This document shows, in pieces, positions 12,629 through 25,500 of a stretch of 64,000 nt of DNA. The position numbers were made by a program, and so were the translations under genes. The notes beneath the pieces were generated by a model that did no database searches, was not told the origin of the DNA, and saw only the letters and a list, made by a program, of their open reading frames with translations. Numbering within the stretch: position 1 is the stretch's first letter; each line of letters begins with the position of its first letter. The stretch covers positions 2,544,299 through 2,608,298 of the forward strand of contig VWZS01004485.1 in assembly GCA_013397075.1 (NCBI GenBank), read 5' to 3'. The DNA comes from Rhabdornis inornatus. Its lineage: Eukaryota > Chordata > Aves > Passeriformes > Rhabdornithidae.

Positions 12629-15600
12629 GCAACATTAAACAAAATAAATGCACACATTACTCATTCTCAATTTTTAAGTTTTTGTTCTTTATTGTGACTT
12701 GAAATCATGAAGATTTTTGCCAACAGTAATGGAATAGGTGCAATAGAAGAGATCTAGCTGGTTGGGAGCTATATTAAAAATGCAGCACATAGATGTATTA
12801 AAAATGCAGCAAAAATTTCTGACATAATTATAATTTTTTTGGTGGTTTTTTTTTTTTCAGGTTTACATAGCAATAATTTATTGCTAGGTTTACAAAGCAA
12901 TAAAATCTAGAACCAGAATGCTCTTAGAAGACATGAAGAAGATGTACTGATAGGGAATGTCAAGGGTGTCAGAAAACTGTCAAGTGAACAATTTTTTGGC
13001 AGCAGTTTGAGGTACGCTATTTGTATGCCTCTAATTAGCCATACAAATGCCTGTTAATAGGAAATGATGTAAATATGAAAGAATAATGATTTCACTAATA
13101 AGATGAAGTACTTTAAATGCTTCATGGGATAAAAACACAAGAAAAGAGTTTAAGTAAATATGAAAATTTTCATGTCAGAGACTGTAAAAGGATACAGCCT
13201 TTGAAGATCTCCCCAAGGTGTCCTTTTCAATGTTTCCTTTCTGGCTCGTTCTGTCAGGCTGAGGATATTGTCAAAATGAAAGGCATACAAACTGCCAGCC
13301 AGTTTTTGCTTTTAGAGCTCCTTATTTGATTGCAGTAAAAAAGTCAAATTTGCTTTTTGATTTGATTTTTTTTGGTAGTATTATTAGCATGACAGACTGG
13401 AAAATAAATCTAACAAGGGTGGCAGGTAACAATTGTTCATTATCCAATCTCTATCTCTTCTGATGGCCAGCAATCCAGATAAACTATAATAGCCTCTGAA
13501 TCAGATTCTTCCAACAAGTACAATACTAAAAAAAGTTTTTGTCACACACTTCAGCTTTTTCTTTCTTGTTTCTTATGGTGTTTTACTCAAAGCCATGCAG
13601 GGACAGAGAATTATTAAGATAAAAATCAAAACCCTCCTGGAGTTAGGCTCATCCAACTTTGTCTCCTGTAATGTTGGAATATCTTGTCTTTAGCTGGCAC
13701 CTCACCAGCCAGCTATCATCTGGACTCCCACTGACTGCTGAGTTGTTTATAAAAACACATTTCTCTCTGCATATGATCCAGATGCTTTGGAGGGAAAAGG
13801 AATATATTAGGCATGCAGAAGAGATAGGCAGCCTTTTCAAGTTTCATGGGTCTTGGTGGGAAATCAAGGGAATTTAGTGGCAGGAAAAATAATTCAAAGT
13901 CTTTAAAGCTCTTTTGAAGCAATTTCTTCAAAGCCCACCCTTTGCATTTTACTGTAAAATCCTTAAGCTTGGAGATGCAAATCCAGGCATGATGTTGTAT
14001 CACTCAGGAAATTGCATGACTTAAATCTACTGTGAATGAACAGGCAGGCTGAGATTCATCTCACCTGCCTAGAAATTTAGATGTCTGTGCAAGCTATTTC
14101 ATTTCTTTTATCAGTGGGAGATAAGTAGCTGAAGGGGATGGTTCATCACGTCCTAATGTGGGTGTCAAGGAGAAGTGGTTCGAGTCATACTTTGGAAGAG
14201 CATTTCTCTGTCCTTTAAATACAGATCACTAACTTGAAGCAGATACATCCCTTTCAGATGACTGAAGTCAAGTTGGGTAGAGTCCACCAGCAATAATCTG
14301 CTAGTGAGCCTCACGCTGCTAATACTTGAATGTTACACTGAAGAAGAGATAAAACTGAATCCAAACCTTCTGACCCATCATTTAAAAGCTCTCAAGGGAA
14401 AAGGAATAGAAAAACACACTTTGTAAACCTATCTATCTACATCAACATTGTGAGAGCAGAGGGAGGATTCATTTTGCATTATATACTCAGCTCCCTAAAT
14501 CTTTAAGCTACCTGTAAGTTAATCTCGACTGCATTTCATAAACAGAATTATTCATTAGACTGAAAATATTACAACATGAAAAGTTTTGAAGACAAGATTT
14601 ATTTGAAATGAGAATTTAGTATGCGGATTTTGAAAGTGTTCAGTGGTCACTGAACAGCAGCTGGTTTCTATCACTTCTAAATGTCTTTAATTTTAATTTC
14701 TGAATGAGTTAGTTAAAAGAAACAGAATTAATTATACCCCTCTCAGGATTTTCCTTCTGAAGAAGACAGTGCTCATGCAGGAATGCGAATGGACTCAGGC
14801 CAAGGAAAGTCTCCTTTGAAAAATGTCAGTTTAATGTTTTTAAGGCAACATTTCAAAACAAACTAAAAGATATTTAAGGTGTATTATATATGTTTTTAAA
14901 TTTGTAAGAGAAAGAAAAATGTTTGGAAAAAGAAGTGGTCAGTTATTAAGTGAATAAGGAGTATATTTGCGGTAATTTAATCCAAATCTGTAACAAAAGA
15001 CCCCTTGAAAAATCAGAAACAGGTAATATAAGGCTTGGTTTGGTGTGTTAGCACTTCAGCTGTTCTGTCAGTTTTTGGACTTCTTTCCTGCTGTGCAGGA
15101 AATCTAGATTAGTCTGTTTGCAGCAGGTTTTCTGGGGTTCGTGCAGTGTCATGACACAGCAGTGTTTGTAGTGCCAGTGAGGTAATGACACGATGGCTTT
15201 CTGAAATGTGGTGTTTTCACAGGCAAACTGGATACTAATGAGGTCCCCGTGGGCAGCTGGGTGATTTAAATATTTTAATTCCCATCCATCTCTTTTGTAG
15301 CAGTAACTTGTTTACCTTTTACTGCTGTGATAGCAGTAAGAACTGCAGTACTAGAGTGGGAACAAAAGGCTCTTGTCTAAGCAGCAATTTTGGAGGGACT
15401 CTTTCAGTTCGTTCCAAATTTCTCCCTGATCAAGTTCCTTGACTCTCTTCCTCAAGGATTTGCTGCCAAATACAAGAAATAGCCACTAGGTCTATCTAAA
15501 TTTTATAAGGCTACCAGTCAACCAGAGGAAAACCAGCAAAATCTGCTGGTTCATTCTCTATCCACCAGCCAAAAAGAGACATGCCCATAAACAAAAAAAT

Positions 15601-15824
15601 TGACCTATCATTTTCTGCTCTGTTCTGGATATCATCATGTCCTCTAGCACAGAAAAATAGCTATCTGCTTATGTTTGTGTATATATGTTGCTGTCACTTC
15701 AGCTCAAACAGTCCAGAAAAATAAGTTTTTAATATCCGAAGTTGCTTTTCAAACAAGTTTCTGCCCAGCTGGATAAGAACCCTACTTTTGGCCATTCCAG
15801 CATTTGGAGCTTTCTGCTAATGTT
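12629..15824. other. Unique noncoding sequence with short local duplications
   Basis: No genes or dispersed repeats are recognised. TATTAAAAATGCAGCA occurs twice (12772-12787 and 12796-12811). AGGTTTACA(T/A)AGCAATAA occurs twice (12859-12876 and 12886-12903), with the perfect palindrome GCAATAATTTATTGC at 12870-12884 between them. A T-rich run lies just upstream at about 12834-12857. The frames at 13649-14003 overlap on both strands and are treated as chance. Confidence 0.5.
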
Positions 15825-16555
15825 AGTGTTACATGCAATGAAAAAGGGAATCTTCCACTGGAACAGGTTGCTCAGAGCCCTGTCCAACCTGTCCTCAAAT
15901 GTTTTCAAGGGTGGGGCATCCACCACGTCTCTGTGCAACTTGTTCCAGTGCTTCACCACCCCTACTATAGGATATTTCTTCCTTTTATCTTGTCTAAATA
16001 TTTCTTCCTTTTATCTTATCTCTTTCAGTGTAAAACCATTACCCTTGTCCTATCCCAGCAGACCCTAATAAAAAGTCTGTCCTCATCTTTCTTACAAGCC
16101 CCCTTTAAATATTGAAAAGCCACAGTAAGTTCTCCCCAGTTTTCACTTCTGTGGTCTGAACAACCCCAATTCTCTCAGCCTTTTTTCAGAAGAGAGGTGT
16201 TACATCCCTGTGATAATTTCTGTGGCCCTCCTCTGGACTCTATCCAACAGCTCCATGTCCTGCCTATGCTGGGGAGCCCAGATCTGGTTGCAGTGCTCCA
16301 GGTCACAGGGGCAGAGTAGGGGGGCAGAATCCCCTCCCTTGCCTTGCTGGCCACATCTCTTGTGACAAAGCCCAGGACATGCTTGGCTTTCTGGGCTGTG
16401 AGTGCACATTACCAAACAATTTCCAGCTTTTCATCCACCAGCACCCCCAAGTCCTTCTCAGCTGGGCTGCTGTCAGTCCCTTCATCCCCAATCCTGTATT
16501 GATACCAGGGTTTGTTTTGACAAAATTACAGAACCTTATTGAATCCCATGAATAT
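15825..16555 (-). mobile_element. CR1 LINE fragment, ORF2 C-terminus and 3' region
   Basis: This is a minus-strand CR1 copy of about 0.7 kb. On the minus strand it carries broken remnants of the ORF2 C-terminus. At about 16200-16265 there is DMELLDRVQRRATEIITGM, matching the CR1 'DMELLERVQRRA' segment. At 15850-15959 there is VKHWNKLHRDVVDAPPLKTF, matching the terminal 'VVRHWNRLPREVVDAPSLETF' segment, followed by DRLDRALSNL. The parts lie in different frames and are separated by indels, so no product is possible. A 26-bp tandem duplication occurs at 15972-16023. The 3' UTR and tail are heavily decayed and the 5' part of the LINE is missing. Confidence 0.9.
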
Positions 16556-18910
16556 AATTTGAGAGTCTCAAAACAGAAAAATTAGTCATCTCAATAGAAA
16601 AAAAAATCAGTTCCAATGATCATTAAAGTTAATAAAAAATGGAAATGTAGACGATGGTGTCAGATTTTCCTTCTGTCAGAAGACCACTGATTTGAAACCT
16701 TATCTATGATGAAACCTAAGATAAAGAGTCAGAAAGCAATCTTTTATAAAACAAAATCCTAGTAAGCTGTTCCTCATGTTTAGGTATTTTAAGGGTTTGA
16801 GGTAATAGTGTAAGAGCTGCATTTGTCATATCTTAAACTCTTTTTATTATTTTACTGAAGATTCTTGAAACATACAGACTGTAGCTTTTTGAAAGAAGAA
16901 TGGGAAAGTTCATTCTGCAGATCTCAAAGAAAGACATTTCTTTAATATCCAAGCAGCGTGCCTCAACAGCCAAGGGGCAAGGTACCAGGGCTCATAACAT
17001 TATGGAGGGGGGATAAATTTCTCAAAGAAACAGCTGGGCAGCTGTAGGTCAGAGCTCTTTATGTCTGCAACACTCCTCTGAATATTACATTCTTACCCTC
17101 AGGTGATTTGGTGTGGTCATTCCTGTAACAGTTTTAGTTCACATTACAGCAGTTAATGTCATGAAAATTGTGTGAAGCTGCCATAAACTGATTCAAAACA
17201 CTCCAGGAGATTACAGAAGTGAAGGCTTTGAATGTGCTGGGATTTCCTTACTGCATGAAATCTGACTGCAATTGATTTGCATGCAAGGATTGTTTACCCA
17301 GTCCTGCTGTTAGGTGGTTTATGCAGAAAATAAGTAATTTTGCTTATTTCTGATGAAGCCTGCTCTTTCAAGTGGAAAGCAATGCAGTGGCCCTAGATGT
17401 TTACAGGACATCATGAGACCAGGTGTGCTCTGGGATTCACACTGGGAACTACAATTCCTCCAACCCCTGGGCAGCCCTAAAGCTCACTTCTTCAGCCCAT
17501 TCAAACTGCATAAAACTGCAATGTGCAGTTATTGTTTTCCAAAACAACATTTTCTTTCCATTTTAAAGATTCTAAGACAGACACATTTCTTGAGCTAAAC
17601 ATTAGAGTAATGTTTATCATTATGGCTTTTGAGGGATACCTGCCTTCTCTCAGGTAAAAATACATGGCTTTCCCCTCTCTCTCCAGTATTACCATCTGAA
17701 AGCTAACTATCCAGCCTAAATTAATTTCCTAATTCCCTCTGAAGTTCCCTGGGAAAGATAATCACCTCTAGATGATTTCAGCTGACCTATTTTAAACATA
17801 TATTTAGAAGAAGATAAAACAGAATTTTGTCTTTCCCAGGGTTCTCCTCTCCTGAACACTCCCTGTGAATCTAATGACTGATATTTATTTTGTCTAGAGA
17901 GTTTATACAGTAGAGTCTTTGGTAATAGAGTTGATAGATAAAGACACATGAAAGCGTACAAAGCTAATAATAAAACAGTAGCAGTGGGAAAATATATGTA
18001 GATATACATAGATCAAAGCAGCTCCTTGAAATTTAGCAGATTGTAGAAAATAAATACATAACTGAGTTCAGAAGAGAAAATAAAAGAGAAAAACAAGAAT
18101 AAAACATTTCAAATGATTTTGTTACGTGATCTGTGTTGAGCACCTTCTGTTGTACTCATGCGCATGACAGTGATATTGCTTGATAATAATAAGGATGATT
18201 AAATCAATGCGGGGCTATGGAAAATCTACATAAGGGTTAGATTTTTTTTTTTATTTTTATTTTTATTTTTTTTTGGCTATCAAAGTTTTATTGATTTGTA
18301 GAGGCATGTCATAAAGACAGGCCATTTTCCAGAGACCTTCCAGTTTAAAATATAGACCAAGTAGTCTATAAAATTGTCCCCCACCTTCATTGGGTAAAAA
18401 AAACAAAAATAAAATATAAACAAACTGTGCAAATTCAGAGCACGCTTTCATCTTTTTCTAGTACCACTGAGTGAAGTGCTGGTTTGCTTGAGTGTAAGCA
18501 CCGTTATGGCTTTTCAAGTTTTGATAGTGAGATTCTTTTCTACTACTTGCTTGTGATCCAGGGAAAAAGAAGATCAGAGGAAGATGTGTGACCGAGACCC
18601 TTGGACAGCAGAGGCAGGAGAGCTGACCTTCTGTTATACAAGGGATTTGGTGGGTGTGTTAAATAGGAATTATGGAAGGTCTGGAATAAAAAAATTGCTT
18701 AGAGGAATCTGAGGAAAGGAGAAGGCTAGAGATAACTGAGACGTAAGGGATTAAAGGTCCAGATAAAGCATCAAAGCCAGAAGAAAGGATGTTACAACAG
18801 TTAAGGGGGGTGTTTTGCAAAACTTTCAGAACACTTTGAGTAGGATAAGCAGCATGCAGAAGACAACATTGTACATAGGGAAGACACAAACTCAGATCAT
18901 AAACCACCAC
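16556..18910. other. Unique noncoding sequence
   Basis: No exon, RNA gene or recognised dispersed repeat. An impure T-rich microsatellite lies at 18242-18274. The small frames (17353-17598, 17501-17695, 17716-18009, 18263-18451 and 18659-18925) have no family resemblance. Confidence 0.5.
18242..18274. repeat. T-rich (TTTTTA)n-like tract
   Basis: A run of T interrupted by single A residues at roughly six-base intervals (TTATTTTTATTTTTATTTTT), followed by a uniform T stretch. It could be an expanded poly(A) relic read on the opposite strand, but no retroelement body adjoins it. Confidence 0.8.
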
Positions 18911-19105
18911 AGGGTGGTTGGGCACTGAACAGGCTCCCCAGGGAAGTGGTCACAGCCCCAAGCCTGACAGAGTTCAAGAAGTGTTTGGAAAATGCTCTCA
19001 CGCACACAGGGTGACTCTTGGTTCTGTTCTGTGCAGGGCCAGGAGCTGGACTTCAGTGATCCTTGTGGGTTCTTTCCAACTCAGCATATTCTAAGATTCT
19101 ATGAT
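18911..19105 (+). mobile_element. CR1 LINE 3' end fragment
   Basis: A plus-strand CR1 3' terminus. It starts near GGGCACTGAACAGGCTCCCC and GGGAAGTGGTCACAG, includes GGGCCAGGAGCTGGACTTC, and ends in CCTTGTGGGTTCTTTCCAAC followed by the tail ATTCTAAGATTCTATGAT. The 'ACTCAGCATATTCT' ending points to a different CR1 subfamily from the copies ending AACCCAAACCATTCTGTG. It is strongly 5'-truncated and noncoding. The next CR1 (19263) lies tail to tail with it, about 157 bases away. Confidence 0.9.
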
Positions 19106-19262
19106 ATCTGTGCCATAAGAAATGAAGCGAGACACTACAATATCATGCATCCTTTTGTTGAACAAGAAAATGTAAATTCTTGTGCAGTTTACAATAGAGA
19201 TAACAGGAGTTTCCCATTGTATCAAGTGACCTGGGTAAATCTATAACATGCACTTGTACAAA

Positions 19263-19505
19263 CATAGATCGTTTTGGGTTGGAAGGGACCTTGAGGACTA
19301 CCTAGTTTGAACTCTCCCACCAGCCGTGAGCTGGGACAGCTTTCACTAGACCGGACTGCTCAGAGGTCCATCCTGGGAGTATTGAAACTGGTCCAGGGTC
19401 CTAACCCTGGGAGTATTGAAACTGGTCTTCAATACTCCCAGGGTTAGGACATCCACAGATTTCTCTGGGCAAGCTATTCCAGTACCTCAGCACTCTCATG
19501 ACTTG
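19263..19505 (-). mobile_element. CR1 LINE 3' end fragment with an internal fold-back insertion
   Basis: A minus-strand CR1 whose 3' end is at the left (GTTTTGGGTTGGAAGGGACC at about 19271). It continues through the GCTCAGAG and AGGACATCCACAGATTTCTC blocks to CAGTACCTCAGCACTCTCATG. Inside it, at 19372-19450, extra sequence interrupts the normal CR1 order: a 22-bp direct repeat and a perfect 23-bp inverted repeat of the CR1's own sequence. The element is 5'-truncated and has no coding capacity. Confidence 0.9.
19398..19450. repeat. Perfect 23-bp inverted repeat with 7-nt loop
   Basis: The left arm 19398-19420 is the exact reverse complement of the right arm 19428-19450, with the 7-nt loop ACTGGTC between them. 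The right arm is the ordinary CR1 sequence, leading into ACATCCACAG. The left arm is an inverted copy. A 22-bp segment (19372-19393) is also repeated directly at 19406-19427, 34 bp downstream. Confidence 0.95.
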
Positions 19506-22500
19506 ATTGTTGAAAGCTGTGAGTCTCAGCTGTTCAAGAGGTTACAAACAGAAGAATCACAAACACAGATGTTAGCTACAGGAAATCTAGCAGTGACCTT
19601 TGCTTCTCCTGCAGCTGCTTATATAGTAGGATAAATGTAACTATGACCATATATTTAAATATAGATATAAATATGACCAGATGACTTTTTATTTGCTTGG
19701 TAACTACAGAGCAACCAGCTATATGGTAAAATGCATGCAATAGCAAGATAGTTACAATTAAAGAGTAAATTATGATGACATACATTATTTCTCAATGTCT
19801 AAACCATGGTTGAAGGTTACATAGCAATTACTTTTGATCTCATTAAGAATAATTAGTAATTACCAAGTACTCTAAGGGAAATGTGATTACTGTGAAGCTA
19901 CCTGGTATTTCCCCAAGGGGACTCTATCTAGTTGCAGAATATATATGCCCCATTACTTATAGCAGCACATAAATACCACTTTATTTATGCAGTACAAGCA
20001 AAACAGGCCTGTTAAAATGTTTAATAAAATATTTGGCGAAGATAAACAGCAAACAGTGACTACACTACAGAATGTTTACAAGTGCTTTTAAATCAGCTAC
20101 TCTTATCTGCCATCATACATGCCTTATGTCGTAACGTAAAGAAATTAAACAATATTAAGCAAATAAAGAAAAATTAAAGCCATGCCAATCCTCTTCCCTT
20201 TCTTTTTTCTGATGCGCTTCTCAGAGGATAAGAAATGGAAGACACCTCCTTCTAACTAGAAAATACTAAAGACAAAGGTGGAGCAAGCTCCCCCTAGCCA
20301 GCTGACCATTGCATTAGTGCAAAAGAATGCAAATCTACCTGCTTGACTTTGCCAGTAGCCTTTAGAAAGATGAGCAGATGTTTAAGTCTCAAAAGAAACA
20401 AAGAGAAAAAATTGCAACCTAGACTTTCACATTGATGCATTTCCCAAGAGCCTCTGCTGCTATGAAAAAGGCATCTAAGACAGAACTAAAATACATCAGG
20501 ATTTTTTATTTTTAAATGTTTTGATAGTGCTTAGAAAGAGGATATCTCATATTGGCAACTGGTTATGTGTGGGATGTTGCAAATGTTTACACTGAAACAA
20601 AGAGTTTGTGGATTTTTATGATCATGGAGTAAACTGGCTTATGAGATTTTTTGTTCTGGATTGTTGAGAAATGATTTTTTTTTGGTGAGTTTTAAAGTCC
20701 CAAAGTTTAATTTTATTATATTTTGAAACCAGTAAATGGAACTACAGAAATCATCAATAAAGTTGCCTCATATTAGATTGATCCAGCAGCCCATTTTGGG
20801 GAAAACCCATTTTGGCAGACTTGGTTGAATTATTGGTAGTAGAAAAACATCTGTAAGAAATGTGGAAGAACGTGCTTTTCCTGTGAGTTACCGTTTACCA
20901 ATAACCCACAGATGAAAGAATCAAAAAAGTTTTCTCTCTATCACATTTTCTTATTGGACTCAAAATGGAAAACTAAGTGCTATTTTGAATGCTTTTATCT
21001 TGTAGAAGGAGAAAGGTGCCTTTGCTATTGTTGCAGGGTCAAGAAATTTCTGCTAAGGCTTAGGAACAACATGAGGCCTTTGATACCACATTTTTTCCAA
21101 ATTCCAAAATTATTTATTGACAGTGGTGCTTGTACTGAGGAAAGTGTTCTTCACTGTGGACAAGAATTGGTAACCTTTCCTCTTATTTAATATTAATTCT
21201 AGAGTTTGACTCTGACATTATTTCAGAAGTTGCTATTTGTATTTCATGTGAGCCTTTAATGTTTTGGTAGTTCTGTAACTATACTCTGTACTGCTCAATT
21301 TTGTAAGGAAATACTTATATTTTGATTTCTTTATGCTCTAATATATACATTCAGCACCTTGGGGTACACTTATTTCAATCATTCAGTCATTCAGGTAGTT
21401 TTTCTTTTAATATTGATGGTACTGATATCCAAACATGCAGAAGTTTAATTTATTGCATTATCAGGTCTAGTAACAATTTCACGCTCATATCCCCTCTTAA
21501 AAGTGCAGATATTTTAGGTCTGCATTGATTCACATGGTAAAACTTGGAATGTATTTGAAACTTGGAATATATTTCTATGTCTTCTAGAACGAGTATGCAC
21601 ATGCAGTCATTTAAATATTAGCTGATTCCCAGTCACTGTTGTGGACTTCTATACTGCATAGATTACATTTCCTTTAAGAAATTTATTTTTGCTCTCATTG
21701 GATTTATTTATAGTGATTTATCTGGAAGAAGGTTGTTTCACTTGCTGTTTCATTCCCTCTTGGACCCTAACCCTGCACTAAAATAGACCTACTGTCCTCT
21801 AAACATTCAAGCATGGTGCGTGGGATTTTCTGTGCTTATCATCCTGGTGTGTAGCTCTTCATCAAATGACTCTCTTTAATCAAATTAGATTACTTCCAGC
21901 ATGTTATCCTTGTCTGCTTTCTGTTATTTCTTTGAAAAAGTACAGGTGGGCTTGTCAGACAAAGATTTACTCTGTATAAAACCAGCCTGAGTGTTTTTGT
22001 CCATCTCAGATTTTTCTCGGTGCTGTGTGATGGCAGGGTTTCTCTTCTTTTTGAGGTCCAATGTCATATCTTTCTTTCAGCTTTGCTCAGTATTGACAAG
22101 GCTATGTCGCTCTCCCTTTAGAGAATCACTTGGTTTCACTCAACCAGAAATTCAGCTCAGTATTTCCTTTCAGCTCCAAAAGAAAAGACTATTTGGCCTT
22201 CAGACTTTGATTGGAGTTGGTGATTGAGTGCCATGTGGATGATTTTAAGGTCCCATTCTCTCACTGAAGGGTTGAAGACATCTTAGCAAAGGTGCTTAGT
22301 GCTTCACACACACGGACCTTTACCCTACTTGATGCCCAAGTATTTATACTCACAGGACATAGACACACTCTGTGCTCTGTGGGCTCTGCTCACGGTGTGA
22401 GAGAGTAGATTGGACCAATCCAAAGAAGTGGTCTGTGGCAAACATCCCTGCTCTATACTGGCTGTAAACATCTTTCCCTTTGTGCTGTTGTGAGAGATAC

Positions 22501-25500
22501 ATATTCCCATTTAAAAGTCATAAATGACTTTTTCTTGGGAATAATCTCCTAGAATAACCCATGCAAGTTACTATTACTGAGTAGTTGGCATTCAAGGTAA
22601 CTGTTTTGCCTTATTATATTGAGTTTCAAATATTCAGAGCATGAACTTTCTCACCCACCCACATCACCTGCCTTTAGCAGGTGAGAAATGTGGTTCAAAT
22701 CAATGGAATTATTGGTTCCTTAAAATTGCCCAAATGTTCAGGGTTGCTGGCTCACAGACTATGTAATCACAGCGGACATCTTAACAGGGAATTCAAATCA
22801 GTGCTCAGCTTCATGCCTTATAAATCACACCAACTAAATTTATAAATACAATTTACTGAGCTGCTCTTTAGTACAATGGCCTTATGTATTAATCTTCACA
22901 AGCATTCATGTGTTTGTTTCTTTTTGTGGTACAATTATTATTCAGGTTTCTTTGCTAGCATCAGTGCATTGCTAAAAGGGAGAACTTGTGTTTCCTTAAG
23001 TGCCACATATTTAATAGCAGGGATACTTTTTGAAGGCAGAGAAAAATAGCTCTGTATGCTTCATCCCAGAAAGTGAAAAAAAAATACATTAGACAGAATG
23101 TATTCAGAATTCTGAAACATATACACAGTCACTTAGTAGGATTGTAAGGATGTTTGGCAGAGAATAAGACCCTGAGAGTTTCTACAATTAAGTCCTACCC
23201 AGTAGATGGCATCCATGCACCAATTCTTGAGCCTGTGCTCAAAGTACAGTGCAATAAGAGTTTTGCAATGTTTTATTTATGAAAAAAATTAACTTTGAAT
23301 CTTTGTGTTTTGCCTCAGGCAACATAAGCAGTAAACATGATTTTCACACCAATAGGTAACAAATAGTTTTCTTAACAAATTAGATGAACCCTGATGTCTG
23401 GTTTCTGATTGCTTTAGAGGGATGTGTGTATAATACAATTCTCTTACATTCAAAATCTTTTGTTTTACATGGGATAAAGTGAAAATGACTGGAGATATGC
23501 TGTGAATATGAATTATCTTTGGACAACAGAAATTTTGTGTTTTTAAGACCTGCTTTTAATAAGTGTATAAGTCATTCATTTTTTTGGCTCCTTGGTGTTT
23601 TGTAGAGGTGTTTTGCTTTCCTATATCAGCATCCTTGATATTATGACAATATATTTCACAGAAGTTGCTTAATTACAGCTCACAAGAAATACCCCTATGA
23701 GGCATTGCCAATCTGTGGTGATATATCTATCCTCGTCTTGTGATTGGAAAACAAGGTACTGAAACTTGTAACTTAGTGCCAGGATAAGTGATTGTGCTTC
23801 CCTGGTGTGTCTACTACAGATGCTCCTCAAAATTATCCATGCCAAGCCTTACACATCTGGCAGCACTGCAATGCAGCAAGTATAACTGCACTTTTCTTCA
23901 TAGAGCTGAAGTTTCTTGTGATTTCTTATATCTGCAAAGGCAGAGGGAAACAGGTTGGTTTCCCAGATCTTTTGGGACTGGATATCTTTTACATTGTGTT
24001 ACATAACTAAGGATGGTTGGATTACAATTCTGCATTTCTAACTTCACTGGAGAGACATCCTGGTTGCATTTATCCAGGATTTGAATTAAATGAATTGAAA
24101 ACAAACGTTCAAAAACTTGTGGCCATTTAATTTCCTTTACAATTGCTTCCCAAATTCCTTTTTGTTAAATACCATATTTTTAAATTTTTCCATTGAAATT
24201 TTTAAAAACCTGGTGTTTGTTTAGAAAACATGTTATTCATTCCCTGAATCTGTCACCAGAGTAGTTTTGAAAAGAGCTTATTCCTTTGTACTATCCTGCT
24301 TGAACATATAGTAACATATAATCCAAATCCCACTATGTGGGCAGTGAATTCCCCTCTATAAGAGTTTTGATGGCAACAAACTTGTGATGGATTAAACTGC
24401 TGACTGAGGTACTGACCTTTTTCCTCTCACAATAGAGAAATTCTTCATTAGGCTTGCACCTGAATTTTAGACAGCTAGAATTAAGGGAAATTAAATTGTC
24501 CTTAAGAGGTTCATCTTCATGTATTATTAAACAACAGGTTCTCTCAGACTGATTGTTTTATCACACAATCTTTTATTTTCTTCAGAATGAAAACTTTGTG
24601 GGGTCGTGTAGAGTTGTGCAAGATTTTCTTTCGGAGGGGTCAGCTGGCTTGAGGTCTTTGACCACTGTGCAGGGAACATGGACATTGCCTCCAGAGACAT
24701 CAGGGAATTAATGTCATGTCTAAGCTGGTTTGTTTTCCTGGATATCATTATTTAACAATGATTCCTCCTTTAGTCTAATGAGATTGGAATGTTTGATATT
24801 TGATATAAATGGTAGTTAAGCAAGGTGCAGAATGACTGTATACTTCTTTTAATAGTGAGTTTTTCATGTTCAACTTAACCCTTCTTTCCTTTATGCTCTG
24901 AGCACTGTCTTCAGGGCGTTATTCCTACCACATAATATTTTTCAAGCATCAAGATTAGAACAATTTCTTTCCCTGGTAAAATTTAAGGAAACTTTCTAGT
25001 AATTCTATTCTGTGACTGTTTCTTTGGGAAAAGTTGAATCTATCACAAATCTATTACATCTAAAGATGACTATTGAATTTGCAACAAATTCAGCATCCTT
25101 ATGAAATTCTATGCTTCAGACCTTGACTTAATGAAACTGTTTAACAAAGCATATCAGTCAGCACCAGTGCTGCCTGTATTACATTCTAACAGATATATTT
25201 CAATAAATTCACTACTCTTTCAAGTAAAATTTCTCTCTGATTAAGTCGTGCCTGGAGCTGAATTTTCTTTTTAAAGTTTGAATAAAAACTGTGAAATAAT
25301 TTGTGACTTACATCCCCAAAATGAGATTTTTCTCCACAGAAAAATTATTTCAGTATTATTTTACTCGTTATAAGTATAAAAATGGATAAAGCTTGAGACC
25401 TGAAGCTTACTTTAACTTTCTACTGAGCTAATCCCTGATGAGGAGCGGTGTGGTGACTAGTTAGAACTGACTTGAAAAAAGGTGGCCATGACATGTTTAA

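Noticed and set aside
14126..14187. tRNA-like A box (TAGCTGAAGGG) and B box (GGTTCGAGTCA) at suitable spacing
   Set aside because: The surrounding sequence does not fold into a cloverleaf, has no acceptor stem, no T run and no SINE body; two short degenerate boxes occur by chance.
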